From Paracoccus aestuarii (lineage in GTDB: Bacteria; Pseudomonadota; Alphaproteobacteria; Rhodobacterales; Rhodobacteraceae), in contig NZ_CP067169.1 of assembly GCF_028553885.1 (NCBI RefSeq), forward strand, positions 2,336,001 to 2,400,000: 64,000 bases of DNA. Direction: 5' to 3'. The notes beneath the pieces were generated by a model. That model was not told where the DNA came from. It worked only from the letters and a program-made list of their open reading frames with translations, and did no database searches. Shown in pieces: positions 43,437 through 51,645 of this stretch (the stretch's first letter is position 1; each line of letters starts with the position of its first letter). A program made the translations under genes and the position numbers.

Positions 43437-44215
43437 ACGGATTCCTCCCCCAGATAGGCGCGCAGCACCTCGGGATGGGACCGCACCTCGTCGGGGCGGC
43501 CATCCGCGATCTTCCGCCCGAAATCCATCGCCACCACGCGGTCAGAGACTTTCATCACGAGATTCAGGTGGTGCTCGACCAGCAGGATCGCGACATCGAA
43601 CTCGTCCCGGACCTGGCGGATCAGGTCCATCAGATGCGCCACTTCTTCGCGATTCAGCCCCCCGGCCGGTTCGTCCAGCATCAGCAAGGCCGGATTGGCA
43701 GCCAATGCGCGCGCGAATTCGATCCGCTTGCGGACACCGAAATTCTGATCGGAGATGGCATGATGGGCGATGTCGGCCAGATCCAACAGCGACAAGAGAT
43801 GCATGATCCGGTCCCGGGTCTCAGCCCGTTCTCGCCTGACCCGGCCCGGGCGGAAAATATCCGCCACAAGCCCGCAATCCAGGGCGAACTGCGCCCCGGT
43901 CATCACGTTTTCAAACACCGTCATGCTTTCAAAAAGCGCGATATTCTGGAAGGTTCGGCCAACCCCGCGCGAGACCATATCCTCCGGGCCGAGCATGTTC
44001 ACATTCTCGCCGCGCACGGTGATATCGCCCGAGCAATGCCGGTAGAGACGGCTCAGGCAGTTGAACAGCGTGGTCTTTCCCGCCCCGTTCGGCCCTATCA
44101 GCCCCAGGATTTCCCGTTCGCCGATTTCCATGGATATTCTGTCGAGCGCCACCAGACCGCCAAAGCGGATCGTGATGCCGTCGGCGCGCAAAAGCTGGCC
44201 CCTTTTCGTGTTCAC
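43433..44215 (-). CDS. Liv-type ABC transporter ATP-binding protein (LivG-like)
   Basis: About 260 residues. Walker A GPNGAGKTTLF, the LivG block VSRGVGRTFQNIALFESMTV, and a signature-like GVRKRIEFARALA, in which the usual LSGG serine-glycine pair is altered (ISDQNFGVRKRIEFARAL), followed by Walker B LLMLDEPAGGLN. The weak signature motif is a point worth checking but occurs in some LivG proteins. I chose GTG 44215 (GGGGGAG upstream); a TTG at 44269 would place the start codon within the operator palindrome. First gene of the minus-strand transporter operon. Confidence 0.88.
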   Translation of the reverse strand: MNTKRGQLLRADGITIRFGGLVALDRISMEIGEREILGLIGPNGAGKTTLFNCLSRLYRHCSGDITVRGENVNMLGPEDMVSRGVGRTFQNIALFESMTVFENVMTGAQFALDCGLVADIFRPGRVRRERAETRDRIMHLLSLLDLADIAHHAISDQNFGVRKRIEFARALAANPALLMLDEPAGGLNREEVAHLMDLIRQVRDEFDVAILLVEHHLNLVMKVSDRVVAMDFGRKIADGRPDEVRSHPEVLRAYLGEESV

Positions 44216-44255
44216 CGCTCCCCCCGCGTTACACTGCGCCACTGAACAATAGGAA

Positions 44256-44294
44256 TTACTGTCCGACAATAAGCGCGGATTTTTCGTCGGTCAA
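44256..44294 (-). promoter_or_regulatory. Promoter and GntR-type operator of the Liv transporter operon
   Basis: On the minus strand TTGACC (44289-44294) and TATTGT (44266-44271) are separated by exactly 17 bases. The 17-bp palindrome TTACTGTCCGACAATAA (44256-44272, plus-strand reading) covers the -10. A repressor bound here would block polymerase directly. The palindrome matches that at 26944-26960 at every defined position. Confidence 0.7.
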
Positions 44295-44407
44295 GGAATT
44301 ATTGCGGCGAGCTGCCAGAGTAACGTCCGAACTTCTGCATGAAATCGTCGATGAGGCGCATAAGCCCCAGTTAGTGACCGACTTAAACGTGACGCTGCAG
44401 ATGACAC
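44273..44407. other. Short region between the Liv promoter and the IS3-family element
   Basis: About 135 bases. A plus-strand stretch (roughly 44300-44405) can be read as a coding tail (SELLHEIVDEAHKPQLVTDL), but it has no start and no known family. It may be a fragment cut by the adjacent insertion sequence, or chance. Confidence 0.3.
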
Positions 44408-44460
44408 TGAACCGCGCCGGGTTTGCCGGAGGCTCCAACTCTTGAGTAGGATGGAGCATC

Positions 44461-44784
44461 ATGAGCAAGACGACGAACAAGTTTTCCCCTGAGGTCCGCG
44501 AACGTGCCGTGCGACTGGTTCTCGACAACGAGGGTCAGCATGCGTCACGCTGGCAGGCGGTGATGTCGATCGCGGCGAAGATCGGCTGCACGCCACAGAC
44601 CCTGAACGACTGGGTCAAGAAGGCCGAGGTCGACAGCGGTCGGCGCGCGGGCATCCCGAGTGATTTGGCCGAGAAGATGAAGGCGCTTGAGCGGGAGAAC
44701 CGCGAGTTGCGCCAGGCCAACGAGATCCTCAGGAAGGCGAGCGCATATTTTGCGATGGCGGAGCTCGACCGCCGGTCGAAGTGA
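44461..44784 (+). CDS. IS3-family transposase OrfA
   Basis: 107 residues. Helix-turn-helix N-terminus ([20 protein letters not shown]) followed by a leucine-zipper-like segment ([20 protein letters not shown]) used for dimerisation. It overlaps orfB by four bases, which suits programmed frameshifting or coupled translation to give OrfAB. Confidence 0.93.
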   Translation: MSKTTNKFSPEVRERAVRLVLDNEGQHASRWQAVMSIAAKIGCTPQTLNDWVKKAEVDSGRRAGIPSDLAEKMKALERENRELRQANEILRKASAYFAMAELDRRSK

Positions 44785-45689
44785 TGGTGGGTTTCATCGA
44801 CGCGCACCGGGATGCGCACGGGGTCGAGCCGATCTGCGCGGTTCTGCCGATCGCCCCGTCCACCTACTATGAACATCTGGCAAAGCGGGCCGATCCGTCC
44901 CGGCTGTCGGAACGGGCGCGCCGGGATGAGGCGCTGCGCCCCGAGATCCTGCGGGTATTCGAGGAGAACTGGCGCGTCTACGGCGTCCGGAAGATCTGGC
45001 GGCAGCTTCGCCGCGAGGGCTTCGACGTTGCCCGATGCACGGTGGCACGGCTGATGAAGGTCATGGGTATTCAAGGCATTGTCCGGGGCAAGCCGCACAG
45101 GACGACGATCCCCGACAAGAAGGCAGCCTGTCCGCTGGACAAGGTGAACCGCCAGTTCCGGGTGCCGGCACCCAACATGCTCTGGGTCAGTGATTTCACC
45201 TATGTCGCAACCTGGAAGGGGTTCGCCTATGTGGCTTTCGTCATCGACGCCTATGCCCGCAAGATCGTCGGCTGGCGTGTCAGCACCTCGGCGCATGCGG
45301 GGTTCGTCCTCGATGCCTTGGAACAGGCGGTCCACGAACGCCGGCCAGCCAAGGGCATGGGACTGGTTCATCACAGCGACCGCGGCTCCCAATACCTGTC
45401 CATCCGCTACACCGAGCGCCTCGCAGAAGCAGGCATCGAACCTTCGGTTGGCAGCGTGGGCGACAGTTACGACAACGCGCTGGCCGAGACGATCAAAGGC
45501 CTGTTCAAGGCCGAGGTCATCCACCGACGCGGACCTTGGCGCAGCTTCGAGGCCGTCGAATATGCGACCCTCGAATGGGTGGACTGGTTCAACAACCGCC
45601 GCCTGCTCGAGCCGATCGGGAACATCCCGCCCGCAGAAGCCGAGGTCAACTTCTACGCCGCTCTGGAAACTGACGCCATGGCCGCGTAA
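44781..45689 (+). CDS. IS3-family transposase OrfB (DDE integrase domain)
   Basis: 302 residues. HTH_21-like N-terminus and the rve integrase core: first Asp in [20 protein letters not shown], second Asp in [13 protein letters not shown], Glu in [20 protein letters not shown]. Full length with no frameshift, so this copy could be active. Confidence 0.93.
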   Translation: MMVGFIDAHRDAHGVEPICAVLPIAPSTYYEHLAKRADPSRLSERARRDEALRPEILRVFEENWRVYGVRKIWRQLRREGFDVARCTVARLMKVMGIQGIVRGKPHRTTIPDKKAACPLDKVNRQFRVPAPNMLWVSDFTYVATWKGFAYVAFVIDAYARKIVGWRVSTSAHAGFVLDALEQAVHERRPAKGMGLVHHSDRGSQYLSIRYTERLAEAGIEPSVGSVGDSYDNALAETIKGLFKAEVIHRRGPWRSFEAVEYATLEWVDWFNNRRLLEPIGNIPPAEAEVNFYAALETDAMAA

Positions 45690-45733
45690 CTAACCGAAAT
45701 CAGCCTCCGGCAAACCCGGCGCGGTTCACAGAG

Positions 45734-46000
45734 ATGAAGCGCAGCAGGTTTACCGAAGATCAGATCATCGGCATTTTGAAAGAGCACGAGGCCGGGGTTT
45801 CCGTTGCGGATCTGTGCCGGAAGCACGGTGTCAGCGATGCGACCGTCTACAAATGGAAAGCCAAATATGGCGGCATGGATGTCAGCGAGGCCAAGCGCCT
45901 AAAGGGGCTCGAGGACGAGAACGCGCGCCTGAAGCGACTTCTTGCGGATTCGATGCTCGACAATGCGGCGCTCAAGGATCTCCGTGGAAAAAAGTGGTGA
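45734..46000 (+). CDS. IS3-family (IS407-group-like) transposase OrfA
   Basis: 88 residues, beginning [20 protein letters not shown], the usual IS407-group start, with [20 protein letters not shown] (HTH) and a leucine-zipper end. A run AAAAAAG just before the stop suits a -1 frameshift into orfB. The gene itself is whole, but its upstream terminal repeat is missing because the neighbouring IS3 element ends five bases before the ATG. Confidence 0.9.
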   Translation: MKRSRFTEDQIIGILKEHEAGVSVADLCRKHGVSDATVYKWKAKYGGMDVSEAKRLKGLEDENARLKRLLADSMLDNAALKDLRGKKW

Positions 46001-46923
46001 CGCCCGCCGCGAAGCGGCAAGCGGTCGCGCATCTGGTGGCGGGCCACGGGATGAGCGAACGGCGGGCGTGTCGGGTGATCGGCTGCTGCCGTATGACCAT
46101 GCGCTACGAGGCGATCCGGCAGGACGACCCTGTGCTGCGCGAGCGGCTGAAGGAGTTGGCGCGGGTGCGCCGCCGGTTCGGCTACCGTCGCCTGCATGTG
46201 TTCCTGCGGCGTGAGGGCCATGTGGTGAACCACAAGCGCCTGTTCCGCATCTACCGCGAGGAACGGCTGCACGTGCGCCGTCGTGGCGGGCGGAAGCGGG
46301 CCATCGGCACGCGGGCACCGATGACATTGCCTTTGAGGCCGAACCAGCGCTGGTCGTTGGACTTCGTATCCGATCAACTGACGGATGGTCGTCGCTTCCG
46401 GATCATGACCGTGGTGGATGACTGCACGCGGGAATGCCTGGCCCTGATCGCCGACACATCATTGTCAGGCGCAAGGGTGGCACGTGAATTGGCAACGCTG
46501 TTCGATCTGCGCGGCAAACCGACGACGGTAGTCAGTGACAACGGCACCGAGTTCACCTCGAACGCGATCCTGACCTTCGCCGATGACCGCAAGATCGACT
46601 GGCACTACATCGCGCCAGGAAAGCCGACACAGAACGCCTTCATCGAGAGCTTCAACGGCCGCCTGCGCGATGAGCTTTTGAACGAAACGCTGTTCCCGTC
46701 ACTGAACCATGCCCGCGCCAAGCTCGCGGCCTGGCGCACGGACTATAACACCGAACGGCCCCACTCCCGTCTCGGCTGGCAGACCCCAGCCGAGTTTGCC
46801 CAAACCTTCGCCCCGCAACGGGGCCTGTCGCTGCGCAGTCCGCAAAGCTCCGCGCCAGCCCCCGTTGCCCAACCCGCCAAAATTGGCAAAACTCAAACCC
46901 CGAGTCTCGCTCACGCTGGATAA
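45994..46923 (+). CDS. IS3-family (IS407-group-like) transposase OrfB
   Basis: About 309 residues if started at GTG 45994, or fused to OrfA by a -1 slip. Integrase core: Asp in [20 protein letters not shown], Asp in [16 protein letters not shown], Glu in [20 protein letters not shown]. Full length. The element's right end lies near 46945; no left end remains next to it. Confidence 0.88.
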   Translation: MVTPAAKRQAVAHLVAGHGMSERRACRVIGCCRMTMRYEAIRQDDPVLRERLKELARVRRRFGYRRLHVFLRREGHVVNHKRLFRIYREERLHVRRRGGRKRAIGTRAPMTLPLRPNQRWSLDFVSDQLTDGRRFRIMTVVDDCTRECLALIADTSLSGARVARELATLFDLRGKPTTVVSDNGTEFTSNAILTFADDRKIDWHYIAPGKPTQNAFIESFNGRLRDELLNETLFPSLNHARAKLAAWRTDYNTERPHSRLGWQTPAEFAQTFAPQRGLSLRSPQSSAPAPVAQPAKIGKTQTPSLAHAG

Positions 46924-46945
46924 AAGTCGGGGGCAACGTCATCGA

Positions 46946-47070
46946 TGACGAGACTTTCGACGACATCGACGGTTTTTGCCGAGGAAGGGGCAGGTCAGTT
47001 CCAAAGACCCCAAGGAACACCGTCCCTGATCGGCGACTAATTCAGCGGCCTGGTAGAAGGTTAGTCGTTA
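46946..47070. other. Short spacer between two insertion sequences
   Basis: About 125 bases with no gene seen. It may be the remains of a target gene, but nothing is recognisable. Confidence 0.35.
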
Positions 47071-47921
47071 GGTCATGTTGACAAATGGCGGAGCCAGAGG
47101 CGGATCGATGTGATGTCGATGAAGCCCAGGAAGCTCTCGGCGGTCTTGTCGTAACGAGTGGCGACGCGGCGGGCATTCTTCAGTTTGTTGAAGCAGCGCT
47201 CGACGAGGTTGCGGAGCCGGTATAGCGTGCGGTCAACGGCCACGCGCAGCTTGCGGGATTTTCGCATCGGGATCACGGGCACGACGTTGCGCGCTTCCAT
47301 GGTTTTACGAACCTTGCCAGAGTCATAGCCCCGATCCGCCAGCAGGACTGAGGGCTCGGGCAGGTTGTCGTCCATGACCAGATCGAAGCCCAGATAATCC
47401 GAGGTCTGCCCAGGTGTGATGTCCGATCTCATGGGAAGGCCTGCGCCGTTGATGCGGAGGTGGATCTTGGTCGTGAAGCCACCGCGCGAGCGGCCGAAAC
47501 CCTGTCGCGGAGTCCCCCTTTTGCGCCCGCTGCCTGATGATGGGCGCGAACCACGGTGCTGTCGATCATCTGCAGGGCATCCGGAACCAACCTGCTTTCG
47601 TTCAGGGCTTCCAAGATCTGCTCCCACAGTCCCGCCAGCGTCCAGCGTCGGAACTGGCGGTAAACGGATGACCACTTCCCGAACTCATCGGGAAGGTCAC
47701 GCCAAGGCGATCCCGTCCGCGCGATCCAGAAAATGCCATCCAGAACAAGGCGATGGTTCAGGGGTTTGCGTCCGTTCGGGGCGCGGAGAGCCAAGATGAA
47801 GCGTTCATGGAACGCCCACTCCTCGTCCGACATCAGGTCTCGTGCCAAGCTGGTCTCCATCGTAGATACCAGCTTGAATCACGAGCAGCGCCCCCTGTGA
47901 ATCCCTTTTGTCAACACGGCC
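47071..47921 (-). mobile_element. IS5-family (IS427-group-like) insertion sequence
   Basis: Ends GGTCATGTTGACAAATGG (47071) and, inverted at 47921, GGCCGTGTTGACAAAAGG match at 15 of 18 bases, and both ends are flanked by TA, the expected 2-bp duplication (47069-47070 and 47922-47923). Length 851 bp, normal for the group. Two frames encode the transposase with a frameshift site between. Confidence 0.87.
47073..47860 (-). CDS. IS5-family transposase in two frames joined by a frameshift
   Basis: From ATG 47860 the N-terminal frame (METSLARDLMSDEEWAFHER, then DSTVVRAHHQAAGAKGG) ends at 47429. The C-terminal frame continues GFGRSRGGFTTKIHLRINGA and VLLADRGYDSGKVRK (Asp), then LRNLVERCFNKLKNARRVAT (Glu) to 47073. 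The switch point is a CAAAAGGGGGAC run at 47513-47523, the kind of slippery site this group uses for programmed frameshifting. The gene is therefore probably functional. Confidence 0.87.
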
Positions 47922-47923
47922 TA

Positions 47924-48236
47924 GGAGGCAACTTGGCTCCATTGCATCACCGACGGGAGAAGGCAGGATCGTCCATCTTGTGGTTTCCCGCATCTTCGGC
48001 CTCACGAAGGCGCTATCCCTCGGACGGCCTGGAGCGTCGGTGTAACAACCGCGCCAGACGACCTTATTCAGCTTCGGCTCGATCTGCTCCAGTTGGCATC
48101 CCTGCTCTGGGCGCCGTGCAGCCTTAGACCCCATGATCGCGCTGTGAGCTGACTGGGCCGGTGGCGATGGCTATCACCGTTTCCGCGTTCGGGCATTCCT
48201 TTGGACCGATGGCAGTCATGCCCTCACCCTTGAACA
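47924..48236. other. About 310 bases of remnant sequence next to the IS91-type fragment
   Basis: No start-to-stop gene of known type is visible. The last 115 bases continue the reading frame of the IS91-type transposase fragment but no longer match the family (from GEGMTAIGPKECPNAE), so the element was cut at about 48236. Confidence 0.4.
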
Positions 48237-48597
48237 GCAGCCCATATACCACCCTCTTATTCCAGAAAGCGATCTGCGCGATCCCGGCCGGCAGGGTGAA
48301 GACGAGGTGGAAATATTCGACCAGCAGCAGGTCCTCGGCCCGTGCCGCTATCCAGTCGCGTGCCGCCGGCCCCTGGCACTTCGGGCAATGCCGGTTCTTG
48401 CAGCTGTTATAGGCAATGTGGTGATGGCCGCACTTGCCGCAAGCAACCACATGCCCGCCGAGCGCTTCGGTCCGGCAGGCCTCGATCGCCGACATCACCT
48501 TCAGCTGGGTCAGGCTGACATGTCCGGCATTGGCCCGTCGCCACGCAGGGCCATGGGTGCGGATGATGTCAGAGATCTCCAGCCGCAACCGGGTCAC
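48237..48597 (-). pseudogene. IS91-family transposase, N-terminal fragment
   Basis: About 120 codons from the start at 48597 match the N-terminal zinc-binding domain of IS91-type HUH transposases: the cysteine cluster CGKCGHHHIAYNSCKNRHCP, then KCQGPAARDWIAARAEDLLL and VEYFHLVFTLPAGIA. Family resemblance stops after YGLLFK; the catalytic HUH and Tyr domain is gone. The frame itself runs on to 48124. Dead remnant. Confidence 0.85.
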
Positions 48598-48661
48598 GGC
48601 CGGCGCCGATCACTCCAGGCTTCGCTGCACGGTCTGATCCTGCAGCTGCGCCAGCATCTCA

Positions 48662-48757
48662 TACGGGCTGGGCGACCTGCGCCTCCTCGCCAATCCCCCG
48701 AATGCGCATATCTTCGATCATCCGCTGGCGCAGCGGCGAAATCCTCTCTTCGTCCAT
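48662..48757 (-). pseudogene. Start of an IS91-associated tyrosine recombinase
   Basis: From ATG 48757 (AGGAGG six bases upstream) the product reads MDEERISPLRQRMIEDMRIR, the usual opening of the small recombinase carried upstream of IS91-type transposases. It breaks down after about 25 residues, at which point an internal deletion joins it to sequence near the transposase start. Confidence 0.7.
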
Positions 48758-48766
48758 GAGAACCTC

Positions 48767-48802
48767 CTGTCTGTCGATTGAGAGGCCTCAATCGACAGAC
48801 AG
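48767..48802. repeat. Perfect 16-bp hairpin next to the IS91-type remnant
   Basis: Arms CTGTCTGTCGATTGAG and CTCAATCGACAGACAG flank a four-base loop AGGC. It lies 10 bp upstream of the IS91-type recombinase start, where the terminus of such an element is expected. It may be a DNA hairpin at the element's end or an upstream terminator. Confidence 0.6.
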
Positions 48803-48929
48803 AAGCGGCCGGCGCCAAATGCACCACGATCACAACAACCCTGAACACCAGCCACGGGCGCCATTGCCGCGCGAGCGGCTTCATCCAAGGGCCGCGTCTT
48901 CCCTCAACCCGCCGCCCGGCGTGGTGCCC

Positions 48930-49572
48930 CTATGCCGTGGGCACCGTGCCGCCGTCGATGACGAGTGCCCGCATCCGCCGCGAGTCGCTCGGCCAAGGCG
49001 ACCGCCGCCTCGGTCTCGACCCAGCTGGGGGAGACGCGCAGGACCCGCACGCCTTTGGGCGAAACTTCCTTCGACAGGCTCTTGCTGTAGGTGGACCGCG
49101 CGACCTTCGCCGCGGCATAGACGGTGGTCGATTCCGGCAGCGGCAGGCGCCCCTGGATCGAGGTGACATGCACGATGACACCCGACCCCTGTTCAACCAT
49201 GCCGGGCAGCAAGGCCTGGTCGAGACGAACGGCGGGCATCAGATTGAGGTTCAGTTCCTTTAGCCATTCGGCATCGTCCAGAGCAGCGAAGCCGCCGGGC
49301 GGGGCGGACGATCCGCCGACGGCATGGATGATCAGATCGACACCGCCCAGATGATCAAGAACGCGTTGGGCGATGGCGGCGCATCCCCCGGCTGTGGTGA
49401 TGTCGGCCGCGACGAAATGAACCCTTGGAATGGGAGCGGCCGGCAGGCTGCGGGCGGTCGTGACCACGTGCGCGCCAGCGCTCATCAGGGTTCCGACGAC
49501 GGCGGCCCCGATGCCTTTCGTTCCGCCGGTAACCAGAGCGCGCTTGCCCGCCAGACCGAGATCGAAGCTCAT
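48930..49572 (-). pseudogene. Short-chain dehydrogenase with an internal deletion near its C-terminus
   Basis: From ATG 49572 the protein follows the SDR fold: [20 protein letters not shown], catalytic Ser in [20 protein letters not shown], then YAAAKVARS (Tyr-x3-Lys), [20 protein letters not shown]. After DAG the frame changes; the family's C-terminal end [10 protein letters not shown] is found directly after, but in another frame, ending at 48930. About 40-50 codons between are missing. The open frame itself runs to 48904 with a nonsense tail. Probably inactive. Confidence 0.78.
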
Positions 49573-49635
49573 GGCGTAATCTCCAGCCCGGCGATCAGGT
49601 CGCCCTCAAGGGCGAAGGCATAGCGCAGATCGACC
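49569..49635 (-). pseudogene. SnoaL/NTF2-like protein, C-terminal stub
   Basis: Upstream of the SDR on the minus strand, about 20 codons read [20 protein letters not shown], the usual last strand of SnoaL-type proteins, ending in TGA that overlaps the SDR start. Everything before is replaced by arsenic-transporter sequence on the other strand, so a deletion or rearrangement joint lies near 49635. Confidence 0.55.
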
Positions 49636-50605
49636 GGGCTGCCGGGTGCGCTGGACGCGCTCTCGGTGGGCACGACGAATATTCCCGTCGCCATCGGCCT
49701 GATCCTGATGATGTATCCGCCGCTGGCAGAGGTGCGCTACGAGGAACTGCCCCGCGTCTTTGCCGACCGGCGGGTGCTGGTCCTGTCGCTGGTCCAGAAC
49801 TGGATCATCGGCCCGGTGCTGATGTTCGCGCTGGCGGAGATCTTCCTGCGCGATTATCCGGAATACATGACCGGCCTGATCCTGATCGGGCTGGCGCGCT
49901 GTATCGCCATGGTGCTGGTCTGGAACCAGCTGGCGCGCGGCGACGGGCAGTATGTCGCCGGGCTGGTGGCCTTCAACTCGATCTTCCAGATCCTGTTCTT
50001 CTCGACCTATGCCTGGCTGTTCCTGACCGTGCTGCCACCCCTGTTCGAGCTGGAGGGCAGCGTGATCGAGGTGGGCTTCCGGACCGTGACGGAGGCGGTG
50101 CTGATCTATCTGGGCATTCCCTTCGCCGCCGGTTTCCTGACCCGGCATGTGCTGATCCGGCGCAGGGGGAGAGGAGTGGTATCAAAAGCTGTTCCTGCCG
50201 AAGATCAGCACGATCACGCTGGCCGCGCTGCTCTTCACCATCGTGGCGATGTTCAGCCTGAAGGGTGGCGATGTCGTGCGCCTGCCGCTCGACACCGTCA
50301 GGATCGCGGTGCCGCTGGCGCTCTATTTCGTGATCCAGTTCCGCGTCAGCTTTGCCATGGGACGGCTGATCGAGGCCGATTATCCGCGCACCACCGCCAT
50401 CGCCTTCACGGCGGCTGGCAACAATTTCGAGCTGGCGATCGCGGTTGCCATCGCAGCCTTCGGTCTGGCCTCGCCCGTGGCCTTCGCCGCGGTGATCGGC
50501 CCGCTGGTCGAGGTGCCCGCGCTGATCCTGCTGGTCCATGTCGCGCTGCGGCTCGGGCGGCGATGGTTTTCCCATGATGCTACTGCCCGGGAGATGAAAG
50601 CATGA
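49636..50605 (+). pseudogene. acr3: ACR3-type arsenite efflux transporter, 5' truncated and frameshifted
   Basis: The reading begins mid-protein with [20 protein letters not shown], then [20 protein letters not shown], strongly typical of ACR3 permeases. [16 protein letters not shown] and [20 protein letters not shown] (with the key Cys) follow. About 50 N-terminal residues are lacking. Near 50168 a GGGGG run shifts the frame; the family sequence goes on as [20 protein letters not shown], then [13 protein letters not shown] to 50605. One base too many explains it. Inner-membrane transport is lost in this copy. Confidence 0.85.
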
Positions 50606-51069
50606 CCCTGCCGGATCTGCCGAACCTTCTTCCCAACTCGGTCGAAAGCCCCACCCTTCAGCATATCGCGTTGCCGCGAGCCACGCATCCACCCCGCATC
50701 CTGCTGCTCTATGGCTCGCTGCGCGCACGCTCCTACTGCCGGTTGCTGACGCTGGAAGCGGAACGCCTGTTGCGCCATTTCGGGGCGGAAACACGGGTGT
50801 TCGATCCGCATGGCCTGCCCTTGCCGGATGGGGAGGACGAAAGACATCCGAAGGTGCAGGAACTGCGCGAGTTGTGCCAATGGTCCGAAGGGCAGGTCTG
50901 GACCAGCCCCGAGCGGCATGGAGCGATGTCGGGCGTGATGAAATCGCAGATCGACTGGATCCCGCTGGCGCTCGGCGCGATCAGGCCGACCCAGGGGCGG
51001 GTGCTGGCGGTCATGCAGGTGTCGGGCGGGTCCCAGATCCGCTCGACTGCCATGGCTCGAAGCGCCTGA
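50602..51069 (+). pseudogene. arsH: ArsH (NADPH-dependent FMN reductase), C-terminally truncated
   Basis: 155 codons. [20 protein letters not shown] is the flavin-binding start of ArsH, with [20 protein letters not shown] and [20 protein letters not shown], both nearly diagnostic. It matches to [12 protein letters not shown] and then ends in the unrelated tail [10 protein letters not shown]; normal ArsH has about 230-240 residues. It overlaps the acr3 stop by four bases, so the two were one operon before decay. Confidence 0.85.
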
Positions 51070-51156
51070 GGAGCGACGCCCGTTGGGCATGGTCGGGACG
51101 GCAAAGCCCCAGATCGTCTCATCTTCTTCCGGAACCTCTCCGTCCAGCACTGTCAC
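51050..51156 (-). pseudogene. N-terminal stub of an unknown gene facing arsH
   Basis: On the minus strand a strong ribosome site (AAAGGAGGTGACA) is followed by GTG near 51150 and about 34 codons starting LDGEVPEEDETIWGFAVPTM. The frame then runs into arsH sequence. It looks like the intact beginning of a gene whose body was lost at the joint near 51050. Confidence 0.4.
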
Positions 51157-51184
51157 CTCCTTTGATCAGGTGACAGCAGTATCG

Positions 51185-51221
51185 CTAACAGGCCGCTGAA
51201 AAAGTCGGCTCTCGACCCGGT
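51185..51221. repeat. Isolated IS1182-type end sequence
   Basis: CTAACAGGCCGCTGAAAAAG and the following 17 bases match the right end of the IS1182-type element at 26801-26841 (inverted) with four differences over about 35 bases. No transposase is attached. It is either a leftover of a second copy or one side of a rearrangement. Confidence 0.7.
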
Positions 51222-51527
51222 TTATCGCAGCGACGCGCAACGCCTGTGACCGACACCCATGCGCTGGGTCTGCAGGCCGCGCAGGGCACGATTCTGACCC
51301 ACGCCCATGGCACCGATCCTCGGCAGCGCATTGGTCAGCTGAGCGTGATCGGGACCGCCCCTGCACCGGAGGATGCGCTGCCGGCCAAGGCGGGTGGTCT
51401 CGGGAGCCGTCCACGGTTCGGTCCATTCACGCCTCTCGGGACGGTGGCCGCAAGCACATACCCTGCCAATTCAGTATCAGGGTCACTGCCGAAGCATGGA
51501 AAACGGGAAAGAGACGGCAAAAACACT

Positions 51528-51598
51528 TTATCCCTCAGTGTGACTCGCATTTTACCCTTTGGGGTGATCGCCATACTCCCCCTCGGTGTGACTGCCCG
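51528..51598. repeat. Three degenerate direct repeats of about 24 bp (iteron-like)
   Basis: Units at 51528-51550, 51551-51574 and 51575-51598 share the core CCCTnnGnGTGAnnGCC (for example CCCTCAGTGTGACTCGC and CCCTCGGTGTGACTGCC). They lie head to tail without spacers, 135 bases before the first gene of the mobilization operon. They could be binding sites for a replication or transfer regulator. Confidence 0.6.
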
Positions 51599-51645
51599 TC
51601 TCCGATGACCCTGCGCCGGGCTTTCGCTTGGCCCGCACAGGTCAT

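Larger units (their letters stand above)
44408..45728 (+). mobile_element. IS3-family insertion sequence, complete, perfect 27-bp inverted repeats
   Basis: The left end (44408-44434, beginning TGAACCGCGCCGGG) and the right end (45702-45728) are perfect inverted copies over 27 bases. Length 1,321 bp. Two overlapping frames, orfA and orfB, are intact. The three flanking bases are CAC on the left and CAG on the right, so no exact 3-bp target duplication is left. Its right end is only five bases from the orfA start of a second IS3-family element, so it has probably inserted into the left end of that element. Confidence 0.9.
45729..46945 (+). mobile_element. IS3-family (IS407-group-like) element lacking its left end
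   Basis: Contains intact orfA and orfB. The right boundary near 46945 is judged from the end of the coding region and a GTCGGGGGCAACG terminal-like sequence. The left terminal repeat is displaced or lost at the junction with the element at 44408-45728, so this copy may be unable to move by itself. Confidence 0.7.

Noticed and set aside
51246..51608. 120-codon plus-strand frame in the left margin of the mobilizable element
   Set aside because: Its last third is made up of the iteron-like repeats read as protein, and no family resemblance or convincing start was seen. A decayed gene in its first half cannot be excluded.
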